Assembly (NCBI GenBank): GCA_038246785.1
Contig: JBBRVP010000043.1
Span: 1-31,116 of the forward strand
DNA: 31,116 bases
Direction of reading: 5' to 3'
Source of the DNA: JBBRVP01 sp038246785
GTDB lineage: Bacteria > Actinomycetota > Actinomycetes > Jiangellales > Jiangellaceae
Each line of letters begins with the position of its first letter. Positions within the stretch are counted from its first letter, which is position 1. The position numbers and the translations under genes were made by a program. The notes beneath the pieces were generated by a model. That model worked only from the letters and a program-made list of their open reading frames with translations, searched no databases and had not been told where the DNA came from. Of the stretch, positions 1 to 7,690 are shown piece by piece.

Positions 1-53
1 CCCACGGCCCCATCATCGACCGGCACCACCGGGTGCAGGTCCGTACTGGTCAT
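1..53 (-). CDS. Possible start of an unidentified gene running off the left edge
   Basis: On the minus strand an ATG at 53 opens a frame that stays open to the window edge, reading MTSTDLHPVVPVDDGAVG. Only about 17 codons are visible and no clear Shine-Dalgarno lies upstream, so neither the gene nor its family can be confirmed. It may be the N-terminus of a mobile-element or regulatory protein, but that is a guess. Confidence 0.25.
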   Translation of the reverse strand, partial: MTSTDLHPVVPVDDGAV

Positions 54-321
54 CGTCAACGTGATCAACCCTGTTCTCGCCCTGTTCTTGAAGGGAGCAG
101 ACCCTACCCGGGGTGTCTCACCTCAGCCTGACGCACAGGGCCTGTCCGGCGGGCACGGTCACGCGCCGATCATCTCTCGGCCAGGCACCTCAAGCGACAT
201 CCAAGGCATGTGGGAGCGACGGGAACTGCCCAAGAGCCATCGACTCCATCCGCGAAACGGTGCGATGCAGTTGAATCGCACGACAACAAGCTGTCAGTCA
301 ATGACGAGGCACACCAGTAGG
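54..321. other. Intergenic stretch, no gene recognised
   Basis: This stretch between the edge ORF and the MBL hydrolase is slightly less GC-rich than the genes around it. Open frames here are short and resemble no family I know. I see no clear terminator or convincing terminal inverted repeat. Confidence 0.4.
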
Positions 322-969
322 TCAGACCTCGACGGAGCCGGCGCCGGCCAGGTCGCGCACGGTGGTCCGCTCCGGCGACATCCGGTCGAGCAGGCCGAGG
401 TAGAGCCCGCGTCCCGCCGGCGACAGATGCGCGTCGTGGATCGGGAACGCCATCGAGGACGCGACGGCGCGGGCGAAGTCGACCATCTCGGCCGCCTTCG
501 ACCACGGTGCCGCGAGCGGCACGGCCAGCACGTCGACCGCCTCCGGCACCGCGTCGTAGGCGTCGCCGGGATGGAACAGCAACGGTTCGCCGGGCGCGTC
601 GACGAGCAGCCCGACATTGCCGACGCGCGGCACCTCGGGGTGGACGACCGCGTGGTCGCCGCCCACCGCCCGGACCCGTACGGCGCCGACCTGGTGCTCG
701 GCGCCGGCGGGCAGCGTCCCTGCCGACAAGCCGGCCTTGCCGAGCACTGTCACGGTCTGCGGCTCGGCGAGCAGCTCGGTGTCGGCGTCGGTGAGCAGTC
801 CGGGCAGCCGGTCGACGTCGAGGTGGTCGGGGTGCTGATGGGTGATCAGAACGGCGTCGACGTGCCCGATGCCGTCGAAGGACGGGGTGAGCGTGCCGGG
901 ATCGAGCAGCAGCCGGGTGCCGGCGACGTCGACGAGCAGGCAGGAGTGGCCGAGGTGGGTGATGCGCAT
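322..969 (-). CDS. MBL-fold metal-dependent hydrolase
   Basis: A 215-residue metallo-beta-lactamase-fold protein of the small, single-domain kind. It opens with the typical strand MRITHLGHSCLLVD. The metal motif HxHxDH is seen as THQHPDHLD (H44, H46, D48, H49), and further candidate ligands lie in HPGDAYD and in HDAHLSP near the C-terminus. This supports a one- or two-metal hydrolase in the cytoplasm; the substrate cannot be inferred. It is divergent from purS with under 90 nt between starts. A CAGGCT box (982-977) ends 7 nt before the ATG, a weak match to the leaderless promoter pattern seen elsewhere here, so the start is taken at 969. A much longer open frame runs upstream across purS/purQ but is only a shadow. 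Confidence 0.88.
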   Translation of the reverse strand: MRITHLGHSCLLVDVAGTRLLLDPGTLTPSFDGIGHVDAVLITHQHPDHLDVDRLPGLLTDADTELLAEPQTVTVLGKAGLSAGTLPAGAEHQVGAVRVRAVGGDHAVVHPEVPRVGNVGLLVDAPGEPLLFHPGDAYDAVPEAVDVLAVPLAAPWSKAAEMVDFARAVASSMAFPIHDAHLSPAGRGLYLGLLDRMSPERTTVRDLAGAGSVEV

Positions 970-1000
970 GGCGCCCAGCCTGCCCACGGACAGCCGTCGG

Positions 1001-1006
1001 TACGCT
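1001..1006 (+). promoter_or_regulatory. Candidate -10 box for purS-purQ
   Basis: TACGCT fits the actinobacterial -10 form TANNNT. It would start transcription around 1013 and give a leader of roughly 40 nt carrying the GGGAG ribosome site of purS. No convincing -35 is visible. Confidence 0.35.
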
Positions 1007-1054
1007 GAGTGCCGCCCGCTTCCGTACTCCGCCGCCCTCCCGGGAGCCCTCGCC

Positions 1055-1315
1055 GTGGCCGTCGTCGTCGTCGACGTCATGCTCAAGCCGGAGATCCTCG
1101 ACCCGCAGGGGCAGGCCGTCCTCGGCGCGCTCGGGCGGCTCGGGGTCGAGGGCGTCCGCGGCGTACGCCAGGGCAAGCGCTTCGAGGTCGAGCTCGCCGG
1201 TGCGGCCACGCCGGAGGCCGTCGCGGAGGTGGAGCGGGTGGCGGCGACGCTGCTCGCCAACCCGGTGATCGAGGACTGGTCGCTGCACGTGGAGCCGTCC
1301 GGGATCTCGGCGTGA
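1055..1315 (+). CDS. purS: Phosphoribosylformylglycinamidine synthase subunit PurS
   Basis: An 86-residue small subunit of FGAM synthase, which with PurQ and PurL converts FGAR, glutamine and ATP to FGAM in purine synthesis. The N-terminal strand VVVDVMLKPEILDPQGQAV and the later GVRQGKRFEVEL segment are characteristic, and the length is normal. PurS forms dimers that bridge PurL and PurQ and help channel ammonia. I chose GTG 1055 because GGGAG (1042-1046) lies 8 nt upstream and the protein then starts directly with the first beta strand. Its stop overlaps the purQ start as GTGA, so the two genes are translationally coupled. Confidence 0.95.
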   Translation: MAVVVVDVMLKPEILDPQGQAVLGALGRLGVEGVRGVRQGKRFEVELAGAATPEAVAEVERVAATLLANPVIEDWSLHVEPSGISA

Positions 1316-2001
1316 GGGTCGGCGTGGTCAGCTTCCCCGGCTCGCTGGACGACCGCGATGCCGCCCGTGCGCTGCGCCTCGCCGGTGCGGAACCCGTACC
1401 GCTCTGGCACGCCGACCACGACCTGCGCGGCGTCGCGGCCGTGGTGCTGCCCGGCGGGTTCTCCTACGGCGACTACCTGCGTTGCGGCGCCATCGCCCGC
1501 TTCGCGCCGGTCATGGCCGAGGTGGTGCGCGAGGCCGAGCGAGGGCTGCCGGTGCTCGGCATCTGCAACGGCTTCCAGGTGCTGTGCGAGGCGCATCTGC
1601 TCCCTGGAGCCCTGATCCGCAACGACTCGCGGACATTCGTCTGCCGCGACCAGCGGCTGCGCATCGAGCGCGCCGACACTCCGTGGACCTCCGGCTACGC
1701 GCCCGGTGAGGAGGTGGTGATCCCGCTGAAGAACGGCGAGGGGGCGTACGTCGCCGACGCGCGCACCCTCGACGAGCTCGAGGGCGAGGGGCGGGTTGCC
1801 GTCCGCTACGTCGGCGGCAACCCCAACGGCTCCTACCGCGACATCGCCGGAGTCAGCAACGCGCGCGGCAACGTCGTCGGGCTCATGCCGCACCCCGAAC
1901 ACGCCGTGGAGCCGCTCTACGGTCCCGACCCGCGCAGCGGGACGTCCGGCACGGACGGTCAGCGGTTCTTCATCTCGGTGCTCGCCGCGATGGCAGGCTG
2001 A
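1312..2001 (+). CDS. purQ: Phosphoribosylformylglycinamidine synthase subunit PurQ
   Basis: A 229-residue class-I glutamine amidotransferase subunit of FGAM synthase. It releases ammonia from glutamine for PurL. The nucleophile is C85 in GICNGFQVL; the other triad residues are H194 and E196 in MPHPEHAVE. The PurQ-type N-terminus VGVVSFPGSLDDRDA and oxyanion region LPGGFSYGDYLR are intact, and the C-terminus FFISVLAAMAG is normal. It starts at GTG 1312 inside the purS stop. Usually purL follows at once; here 3.2 kb of accessory genes intervene, and a toxin-gene relic begins only 2 nt after the purQ stop. Confidence 0.96.
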   Translation: MRVGVVSFPGSLDDRDAARALRLAGAEPVPLWHADHDLRGVAAVVLPGGFSYGDYLRCGAIARFAPVMAEVVREAERGLPVLGICNGFQVLCEAHLLPGALIRNDSRTFVCRDQRLRIERADTPWTSGYAPGEEVVIPLKNGEGAYVADARTLDELEGEGRVAVRYVGGNPNGSYRDIAGVSNARGNVVGLMPHPEHAVEPLYGPDPRSGTSGTDGQRFFISVLAAMAG

Positions 2002-2003
2002 CT

Positions 2004-2132
2004 CCTCGGGTCAGGAGCCGCGGCGGCTACCGCGTCATCTACTCGATCGACGAAGCGGGCCACGCGGTTGAGATCGTCGCCGTCCAGCACCGCGCCGACG
2101 TCTACCGACGTCGGAAGTGGCCCCACCGCTGA
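2004..2132 (+). pseudogene. C-terminal relic of a RelE/ParE-type toxin
   Basis: In this frame the DNA reads GGYRVIYSIDEAGHAVEIV, then AVQHRADVYRRRKW and a stop. This is the classic C-terminal half of a RelE-family mRNA interferase (GxYRVIY ... VxHRxDVYR). There is no start codon, no N-terminal helices and no adjacent antitoxin. The relic begins immediately after the purQ stop, so an insertion or deletion junction must lie at 2001-2015. Family assignment rests on the RVIYSID and HRADVYR motifs. It is not expected to be translated independently. Confidence 0.7.
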
Positions 2133-2209
2133 GTTTCATCACGAGCCAACCCATCCGGCCAAGGACGACACGCGACGGGGCACGGAATCGACCGTGCGAG
2201 GGTGCCGAC

Positions 2210-2824
2210 ATGAGCGGCGATGACGCGAGCTTTGACGAGGAGACGTTCAGGGACCTGGACTGGTACGGGCGGGACCTGGCCGGCGGGACGTACCGCGGGT
2301 GCACGTCCCGCGACGTGGACCTCACCGAGGCGGTCAGCCAGGGCGTCAGCTTCGAGTCCTGCACGTTCGCCGGCTGTCAGCTGAACGCGTCTACCCACAC
2401 CAGCTCGGCGTTCGTCGCCTGCGAGTTCCGCCGGACGTCGCTGTTCGGCGCGACGTTCGACGGCTGCAAGCTGGCCGGGTCGACCTTCACGGAGTGCACG
2501 CTGCGCCCGCTGACCGTGCGCGGCGGGCAGTGGCGTGGGGTGGTCATGAGACATGCCCGGTTGGCGGGGATCGACTTCGTCGGGCTGGGGCTGCAGGAGG
2601 CGGACTTCTCCGGGGCTGACCTGACTGGCACGTCGCTGCGGGGATGCGACCTGTCAGGCGCCGACCTGCGCGACAGCCTCCTGCACGGCGCCGACCTGCG
2701 TGGCGCGTTCCTGCACGGCGCCGACCTGAGCAGCGCCAGGCTGCGCGGCACGAAGGTGGACCTCGGCGGCGCCATTCTGCTGGCGGAGGCGTGCGGCGCG
2801 CTGGTGGAGATCTCCGACGGCTGA
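2210..2824 (+). CDS. Pentapeptide-repeat protein
   Basis: A 204-residue protein made largely of A(D/N)LXX-type pentapeptide repeats, clearest in the C-terminal third (ADFSGADLTGTSLRG, DLSGADLRDSLLHGADLRG). The N-terminal half carries a looser, cysteine-rich version (FESCTFAGCQL, FVACEFRRTSLFGATFDGC). Such proteins fold as a right-handed quadrilateral beta helix; some (MfpA/Qnr) mimic DNA and protect gyrase, but most have no known role and nothing here proves a gyrase link. ATG 2210 is preceded by GAGGG (2198-2202) at 7 nt. It stands alone on the plus strand, convergent with the cupin gene. Confidence 0.85.
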   Translation: MSGDDASFDEETFRDLDWYGRDLAGGTYRGCTSRDVDLTEAVSQGVSFESCTFAGCQLNASTHTSSAFVACEFRRTSLFGATFDGCKLAGSTFTECTLRPLTVRGGQWRGVVMRHARLAGIDFVGLGLQEADFSGADLTGTSLRGCDLSGADLRDSLLHGADLRGAFLHGADLSSARLRGTKVDLGGAILLAEACGALVEISDG

Positions 2825-2856
2825 AAGGCCCCGACGCGGCAGACCCGATGCGACAG

Positions 2857-3207
2857 TCAGGCTTCGGACGGCCCCAGCCTCGGCTCGGCCGCCGGACGCG
2901 AGGATCGCGACGGCTCCTTCAGCTCGACGAACAGCGTGTGGGTCTCGCTGTCGCCGATGTTCTCGCCGGAGTGCTCCTGGGCGTCGAGCCAGCGCACCTG
3001 TCCGGCGACCAGGTCGACCTCCGCCTCCCGTCCGCCCGCGCGCAGCCGCCGGCGGAACGAGGTCAGCGTGATCATGACGCTGTCAGGGTGCCGGTGCGGG
3101 TGGGTGCGCTCGCCCGGACGATCGCGGAAGTCCAGCACCCTGACCCGGTCGTTCTCGAAGACGACCGAGTAGAGGTCGGGGTCGGTAGTGCAGGGGTCGT
3201 CGCTCAT
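2857..3207 (-). CDS. Small single-domain cupin protein
   Basis: A 116-residue protein with a cupin barrel pattern: the first metal motif is seen in RTHPHRHPDSVMITL, and the second region in EHSGENIGDSETHTLFVELKEP contains another histidine. It resembles small cytoplasmic cupins of unknown substrate. The 23-residue tail after ELKEP is low-complexity. A GAGG sits about 8 nt upstream of ATG 3207. It is divergent from the TetR-family gene, with about 90 nt between starts, so the regulator may control it; that is inferred from arrangement only. Confidence 0.75.
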   Translation of the reverse strand: MSDDPCTTDPDLYSVVFENDRVRVLDFRDRPGERTHPHRHPDSVMITLTSFRRRLRAGGREAEVDLVAGQVRWLDAQEHSGENIGDSETHTLFVELKEPSRSSRPAAEPRLGPSEA

Positions 3208-3285
3208 GCTGCGCCTCGCGGCTGTTTGGGGACGGCCTGGCCAGGGGGCGGCGCGCCGCTACCCCAGCCTCTCATGGGACGAGCG

Positions 3286-3312
3286 TACCATGATGGGTAT
3301 GGCAGTGCCATA
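3286..3312 (+). promoter_or_regulatory. Leaderless promoter and palindromic operator candidate of the TetR gene
   Basis: TACCAT (3286-3291) lies 7 nt before ATG 3299, the geometry of a leaderless actinobacterial promoter. Overlapping the start codon is a perfect odd palindrome TATGGCA-G-TGCCATA (3298-3312). A dimeric TetR protein could bind this and block its own transcription. The palindrome is seen; binding is inferred. Confidence 0.5.
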
Positions 3313-3913
3313 TGAAGCGACCGGCCGTCGGGATCAGAAGGCGCGGACCCGGGATGCTCTGGTGGAGGCGACCCGGCGGCTGCTCAGCGCTGGCACCTCG
3401 CCGGCTGTGGAGGCGGCCGCCGCGGCGGCGCGGCTGTCGCGTACGACGGCGTACCGCTACTTCCCCAACCAGCGCGCCCTCCTCACCGCCGCCCTCCCGG
3501 AGATCGGCCGGCGCTCGCTGCTTCCCGACCCGGCGCCGGCCGACGTCGAGGCCAGGGTCGAGCTCACCGTCCGGGCCGCCATCCGATTCACCCTCGACTG
3601 GGAGCCGATGTTGCGCGCTTCGCTCCGGCTCTCCCTCGACCCGGGCGCCGAGCAGCCTCCGCTGCGAGGCGGGCGGGCCATCGGCTGGCTGGAGGAGGCC
3701 CTGGAGCCGCTGGAGATGAGCCGTCCCGACGTCGACCGGCATCGGCTGGCGGTGGCGATCCGGTCCGCGACCGGCATCGAGTCCTTGGTCTGGCTCACCG
3801 ACATCGCCGGGCTCTCCCGTGACGAGGCAGCCGAGCTCATGCTGGAGTCGTCACACGCGCTGCTCGGGGCCGCGCTCGACGAGCGGGCAGGCACCCGTCC
3901 AGGTCTGGCCTGA
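3299..3913 (+). CDS. TetR-family transcriptional regulator
   Basis: A 204-residue TetR-type repressor. The N-terminal helix-turn-helix covers roughly residues 13-60, with the recognition-helix signature RLSRTTAYRYFPNQRALL. The C-terminal ligand/dimer domain is variable and the inducer cannot be named. Two other in-frame ATGs (3290, 3293) exist; 3299 is preferred because TACCAT sits 7 nt before it and the N-terminus MAVPYEATGRR matches the usual start of this regulator group. A 15-nt palindrome overlaps the start and may be an auto-operator. The divergent cupin gene is the most obvious candidate target. Confidence 0.88.
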   Translation: MAVPYEATGRRDQKARTRDALVEATRRLLSAGTSPAVEAAAAAARLSRTTAYRYFPNQRALLTAALPEIGRRSLLPDPAPADVEARVELTVRAAIRFTLDWEPMLRASLRLSLDPGAEQPPLRGGRAIGWLEEALEPLEMSRPDVDRHRLAVAIRSATGIESLVWLTDIAGLSRDEAAELMLESSHALLGAALDERAGTRPGLA

Positions 3914-3984
3914 GGCGATGTGGCAAGGGCAGCCTGTGTGAGGACGCAGCGCATCCGTGAGCTGGGCGCCGACCTCACCGTGCA

Positions 3985-4314
3985 TCAGCGGTCCGCGACC
4001 GCCAGCTCTCCGAGCTGCGACCAGTCGTCCTGGGGGACCGCGAAGTTGACGATCCGCGGCGTCTCTGCCAGGTGCGGCGGCAGGTCGCCCTGCGCCTGCC
4101 TGAAGTGATCCGACTGGACGTGCGCGGCGCCGGCCGCCTCGTCGCGGAACGCCTCCACGAGCACGTACACCGCGGGGTCGTCGACGCTGCGCGACCACTC
4201 GAACCACAGGCAGCCAGGCTCGCTGCGGGTCGCGCGGGTGAACCCCTGCGTGATCTCCGGCCAGCGCTCCGCGTCCTGCGGCAGCACCCGGAACCTGGCG
4301 GTGATGAAGATCAT
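3985..4314 (-). CDS. Antibiotic biosynthesis monooxygenase (ABM) fold protein
   Basis: A 109-residue ferredoxin-like alpha/beta protein of the ABM superfamily, with the typical MIFITARFRVLPQDAERW opening, the central EPGCLWFEWSRSVDDP strand-turn and the VYVLVEAFRDEAAGAAH strand-helix before the last histidine helix. Members range from quinone-forming monooxygenases to haem-degrading enzymes and many of unknown function, so the name gives only the fold. ATG 4314 is preceded by GGAGAG at about 5 nt. The gene stands alone; 216 nt upstream hold no recognisable gene. Confidence 0.85.
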   Translation of the reverse strand: MIFITARFRVLPQDAERWPEITQGFTRATRSEPGCLWFEWSRSVDDPAVYVLVEAFRDEAAGAAHVQSDHFRQAQGDLPPHLAETPRIVNFAVPQDDWSQLGELAVADR

Positions 4315-4530
4315 CGAGTCTCTCCTGCGGTCGAGCGGGCGAGGGCGGTGGCGGCGCCGCCGGCGGCAGGCTAGCGACCACTTCCCAGGTCGTGGCTGGC
4401 GTGGCAGGCTCCGTCGTGCCGTCACCGTTCGGGCCCTCGAGGCACTGTGAAGAACGGGACGTTCGTCGTCGACTCCGCCGCTGTGCCGCCACCTGGGAAC
4501 CGTCACTCTCGCGATGCGCAGCAGCAGCGA

Positions 4531-4814
4531 TCAACGGGGGTAGTAGGCCTCGCGTCGGTGGTCGATGCGGAGAACGACCACCTCATGAAGGGCGTCGTTG
4601 ATCCGGTAGAGGACTCGGTAGGTCCCTCGCCGGGCTGAGTGGATGCCTGCCACGTCCGCACGCAGCGGCTTGCCGACGCGGCGCAGGTTGTCCACCAACG
4701 CCCCGGTCAGGAACTCGATCACCGCCGCCGCCACGGTTTCGGGAAGGCCCCGACCGGATCGCCCGGACCGCCGGCGGGGGTCAGGACCAGCTCATACGGC
4801 TCGACCTCACTCAC
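4531..4814 (-). pseudogene. RelE/ParE-family toxin with an N-terminal frameshift
   Basis: The expected start is GTG 4814, overlapping the antitoxin stop as GTGA, and reads VSEVEPYELVLTP. After this the frame is lost and stops at WRRR. The rest of a normal toxin resumes in another frame as GLPETVAAAVIEFLTG and continues through GTYRVLYRI and IDHRREAYYPR to the stop. Joining both halves needs one extra nucleotide near a C5 run (about 4775-4780), and the 284-nt span is not a multiple of three. Either the toxin is inactivated, or translation begins at GTG 4734 giving 67 residues without the first strand and part of the first helix, or there is a sequencing error. The frameshift fits selection against a toxin or loss after insertion. 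Confidence 0.75.
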
Positions 4815-5077
4815 TGCCGCAGTGCACGAACGGCGTCGGCACCGCGGACGGCGTCGCCGGCGGCGAACGCGGCATCCGCCTCGCGGATGTCCGCCAACGC
4901 CTCGGGGTCGCTGAGGACGGCAAGGGTCTCCTCGAGCTCGGCCAGGTCCTCCGGGCTGACGATCACCGCCGCGGCTCGCCCATGACGGGTCACCGTGACC
5001 CGCTCGTGCTCACGCTCGACCCGGTCGATGACGTCGCTGAAGTGGTCCCGGACCTCCCGAAGCGGCTCAACACTCAT
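4811..5077 (-). CDS. YefM/Phd-type antitoxin
   Basis: An 88-residue antitoxin. The N-terminal Phd/YefM DNA-binding domain is seen in MSVEPLREVRDHFSDVIDRV and VTVTRHGRAAAVIVSPEDL; the acidic C-terminal part (EETLAVLSDPEALADIREAD) would wrap the toxin. It normally represses its own operon together with the toxin. ATG 5077 is chosen; an in-frame GTG at 5083 would add two residues. A 12-nt palindrome sits directly upstream. The antitoxin looks intact while its partner is frameshifted, leaving a possible stand-alone repressor. Confidence 0.88.
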   Translation of the reverse strand: MSVEPLREVRDHFSDVIDRVEREHERVTVTRHGRAAAVIVSPEDLAELEETLAVLSDPEALADIREADAAFAAGDAVRGADAVRALRQ

Positions 5078-5079
5078 GA

Positions 5080-5091
5080 CCACAATTGTGG
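5080..5091 (-). promoter_or_regulatory. Palindromic operator candidate of the toxin-antitoxin operon
   Basis: CCACAATTGTGG is a perfect 12-nt palindrome ending 2 nt before the antitoxin ATG. Its AT-rich core stands out in this GC-rich DNA. Position and symmetry fit an autoregulatory site for a dimeric YefM-type antitoxin. Binding is not shown. Confidence 0.5.
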
Positions 5092-5186
5092 CGCTTCATC
5101 GCGTCCGAGGCGAGGCCGGAAGAACTCGCTGTCATCGGCATGAGGGGTCGACGCGACCGGCGTTGTGTCGGAAGAGAGGCGCCGTG

Positions 5187-5214
5187 CTGAACCTCGCGCC
5201 GCCGCCCGTACGGT
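5187..5214 (+). promoter_or_regulatory. Leaderless promoter of purL
   Basis: TACGGT (5209-5214) lies 7 nt before GTG 5222, with a CTGAAC -35-like hexamer (5187-5192) 16 nt further upstream. This predicts transcription starting at or next to the GTG and supports that start over the in-frame GTG at 5165. Confidence 0.55.
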
Positions 5215-5221
5215 TGCCTGC

Positions 5222-7537
5222 GTGCAGCAGCAGCGAGGCAGCACCGGGACCGCCGCGCCGCCGATCGTCGACACCGTCGAGCACGCCGCGCTGACGCCGG
5301 AGGTCGAGCAGCCGTGGCGCGAGCTGGGGTTGAAGGACGACGAGTACGCGCGCATCCGAGACGTGCTCGGCCGCCGCCCGACGTCCGCGGAGCTGGCGAT
5401 GTATTCGGTGATGTGGAGCGAGCACTGCTCGTACAAGTCGAGCAGGGTGCACCTGCGCCGCTTCGCCGAGCTGCCGCAGGAGACCCCGCTGGGCAAGACG
5501 CTGGCCGGCATCGGCGAGAACGCCGGGGTCGTCGACATCGGGCAGGGTTGGGCTGTCACGTTCAAGGTCGAGTCGCACAACCACCCGTCCTACGTCGAGC
5601 CCTACCAGGGCGCGGCGACCGGCGTCGGGGGCATCGTGCGTGACGTCATCGCGATGGGCGCGCGCCCGGTCGCGGTGATGGACTCGCTGCGCTTCGGTGC
5701 CATCGACCACCCGGACACCGCCCACATCGCGCCCGGCGTGGTGGCCGGCGTCGGCGGCTACGGCAACTGCCTCGGGCTGCCCAACATCGGCGGCGAGGTC
5801 GGCTTCGACCCCTGCTACCAGGGCAACCCGCTGGTCAACGCGCTGTGCGTCGGGGCGCTGCGGCACGAGGACCTGCACCTGGCCAGCGCCAGGGGCCTCG
5901 GCAACCACGTGGTGCTGTTCGGCGCGCGCACCGGCGGCGACGGGATCGGCGGGGTGTCGGTGCTGGCGTCGGAGACGTTCGAGGAGGGCGGCCCGAGCCG
6001 CCGCCCTGCGGTGCAGGTCGGGGACCCGTTCGCGGAGAAGGTGCTCATCGGGTGCTGCCTCGAGCTGTTCGGCGCCGCGCTCGTCGAGGGCATCCAGGAC
6101 CTCGGCGGCGCCGGGTTGTCCTGCGCGACCTCCGAGCTCGCCTCGGCCGGCGACGGCGGCATGCACGTGTGGCTCGACCGGGTCCCCCTGCGCGATGCCT
6201 CGCTGCGCCCCGAGGAGATCCTGATGAGCGAGTCGCAGGAGCGCATGATGGCGGTCGTCACCCCGGCGCGCCTCGCCGCGTTCATGGACGTCTGCCGCCG
6301 CTGGGACGTCCTCGCCACGGTTGTCGGCGAGGTCACCGCGACCGGCCGGCTGGTCGTGGAGTGGCACGGCGAGGTGATCGTCGACGTGCCGCCGCGCACG
6401 GTGGCGCACGAGGGTCCGGTGTACGAGCGCCCGTACGCCCGTCCGGACTGGCTGGACGCCCGGCAGAGCGACGGCCCGCAGCGGCTGGCCAGACCGCGCA
6501 CCGGCGAGCAGCTCCGGGACACCGTTCTCCAGCTGGCCGGCTCGCCCAATCTCTCGTCGCGGGCATGGGTCACCGACCAGTACGACCGCTACGTCATGGG
6601 CAACACCGCGCTGGCGATGCCCGACGACGCGGGCGTGGTGCGCGTCGACGAGCAGAGCGGGCTCGGCGTGGCGCTGTCGCTGGACTGCCCGAGCCGGTAC
6701 GGCGCGCTCGATCCCTACGCGGGTGCGCAGCTCGCCCTGGTCGAGGCCTACCGCAACGTCGCCACCGTCGGCGCCCGACCGCTGGCGGTGACCGACTGCC
6801 TCAACTTCGGCTCACCGGAGGACCCGGCGGTGATGTGGCAGTTCGCCGAGGCGGTCCGCGGGCTGGCCGACGGGTGCGCGGCGCTCGGCGTCCCGGTGAC
6901 CGGCGGCAACGTCAGCTTCTACAACTCCACCGGCGTCACCGCGATCCACCCGACCCCGGTCGTCGGGGTGCTCGGCGTGCTCGACGACGTGGGTCGGCGG
7001 ACGCCGAGCGGATGGCGTACGCCGGGGCAGGTGCTCTACCTGCTCGGCGAGACCCGCGACGAGCTCGGCGGATCGGAGTGGGCCTGGGCCGTCCACGAAC
7101 ACCTCGGCGGACTCCCGCCCAGGGTCGACCTCCCCGCCGAGCGGCAGCTCGCGGACATCCTGGTCAACGCCTCCCGCGACGGCCTCGTCGACGCCGCGCA
7201 CGACCTGTCCGACGGCGGGCTCGCCCAGGCGCTGGTCGAGGGCTGCCTGCGCTACGGCGTCGGCGCGCGGGTCTGGCTGCCCGACGAGATCGACCCGTTC
7301 GTCGCGCTGTTCTCGGAGTCGACTGCCCGCGCCGTGGTCGCCGTGCCGCGTAGCGAGGAGGTGCGCTTCACCGACATGTGCACCGCCCGGCGGTTCCCAC
7401 ACGTCCGTATCGGCGTCGTCGACGACGGTGCTGACGACGAGAGAGGCGCGCTCGACGTGCAGGGGCTGTTCCGCATCCCGCTGGAAGAGCTGCGTTCCGT
7501 GCACGAGCGCACGCTCTCAGCGACGTTCGGCGGCTGA
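5222..7537 (+). CDS. purL: Phosphoribosylformylglycinamidine synthase subunit PurL
   Basis: The 771-residue synthetase subunit of FGAM synthase (small-PurL type that works with PurS and PurQ). It makes FGAM from FGAR, ATP and ammonia. Visible are the N-terminal helical segment EQPWRELGLKDDEYARI, the catalytic histidine H68 in SVMWSEHCSYKSS, the ATP-site run ESHNHPSYVEP (about residues 117-127), and the repeated AIRS-like halves (DCLNFGSPEDP, VTGGNVSFYN, AAHDLSDGGLAQAL). Length is normal. GTG 5222 is selected from the leaderless promoter; GTG 5165 would add 19 atypical residues. It has its own promoter here, unlike the usual purSQL operon, because purQ lies 3.2 kb upstream behind an accessory insert. 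Confidence 0.96.
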   Translation: MQQQRGSTGTAAPPIVDTVEHAALTPEVEQPWRELGLKDDEYARIRDVLGRRPTSAELAMYSVMWSEHCSYKSSRVHLRRFAELPQETPLGKTLAGIGENAGVVDIGQGWAVTFKVESHNHPSYVEPYQGAATGVGGIVRDVIAMGARPVAVMDSLRFGAIDHPDTAHIAPGVVAGVGGYGNCLGLPNIGGEVGFDPCYQGNPLVNALCVGALRHEDLHLASARGLGNHVVLFGARTGGDGIGGVSVLASETFEEGGPSRRPAVQVGDPFAEKVLIGCCLELFGAALVEGIQDLGGAGLSCATSELASAGDGGMHVWLDRVPLRDASLRPEEILMSESQERMMAVVTPARLAAFMDVCRRWDVLATVVGEVTATGRLVVEWHGEVIVDVPPRTVAHEGPVYERPYARPDWLDARQSDGPQRLARPRTGEQLRDTVLQLAGSPNLSSRAWVTDQYDRYVMGNTALAMPDDAGVVRVDEQSGLGVALSLDCPSRYGALDPYAGAQLALVEAYRNVATVGARPLAVTDCLNFGSPEDPAVMWQFAEAVRGLADGCAALGVPVTGGNVSFYNSTGVTAIHPTPVVGVLGVLDDVGRRTPSGWRTPGQVLYLLGETRDELGGSEWAWAVHEHLGGLPPRVDLPAERQLADILVNASRDGLVDAAHDLSDGGLAQALVEGCLRYGVGARVWLPDEIDPFVALFSESTARAVVAVPRSEEVRFTDMCTARRFPHVRIGVVDDGADDERGALDVQGLFRIPLEELRSVHERTLSATFGG

Positions 7538-7555
7538 ACCCGGCCGGTTGCAACC

Positions 7556-7576
7556 CCGAGGTACGCGCATCCTCGG
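7556..7576 (+). terminator. Weak hairpin after purL
   Basis: CCGAGG (7556-7561) and CCTCGG (7571-7576) can pair across a 9-nt loop, 18 nt after the purL stop. There is no T tract, so termination strength is doubtful. Confidence 0.3.
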
Positions 7577-7690
7577 CCGGTCGCTGCCATCGTTGTAGTT
7601 GGCAACAAGTGTCCTCTTGTCCCCGTCCCACCGCTCGGCTGTGATGTGCGAGCCGCGACCGCGGTACTCCTCGACGAAAGGTCCGCATCG

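Noticed and set aside
54..200. A terminal inverted repeat of an insertion sequence at the left edge
   Set aside because: No matching partner end is inside the window and the edge ORF is too short to identify as a transposase.
170..1902. Very long minus-strand open frames over purS and purQ
   Set aside because: High GC leaves few stops in shadow frames. Only the 322-969 part shows a real family (MBL fold); purS and purQ on the plus strand are unmistakable.
3247..3258. GC-only palindrome in the cupin-TetR intergenic region
   Set aside because: Pure G/C palindromes of this size are expected by chance in this DNA; the AT-containing palindrome at 3298-3312 is the better operator candidate.
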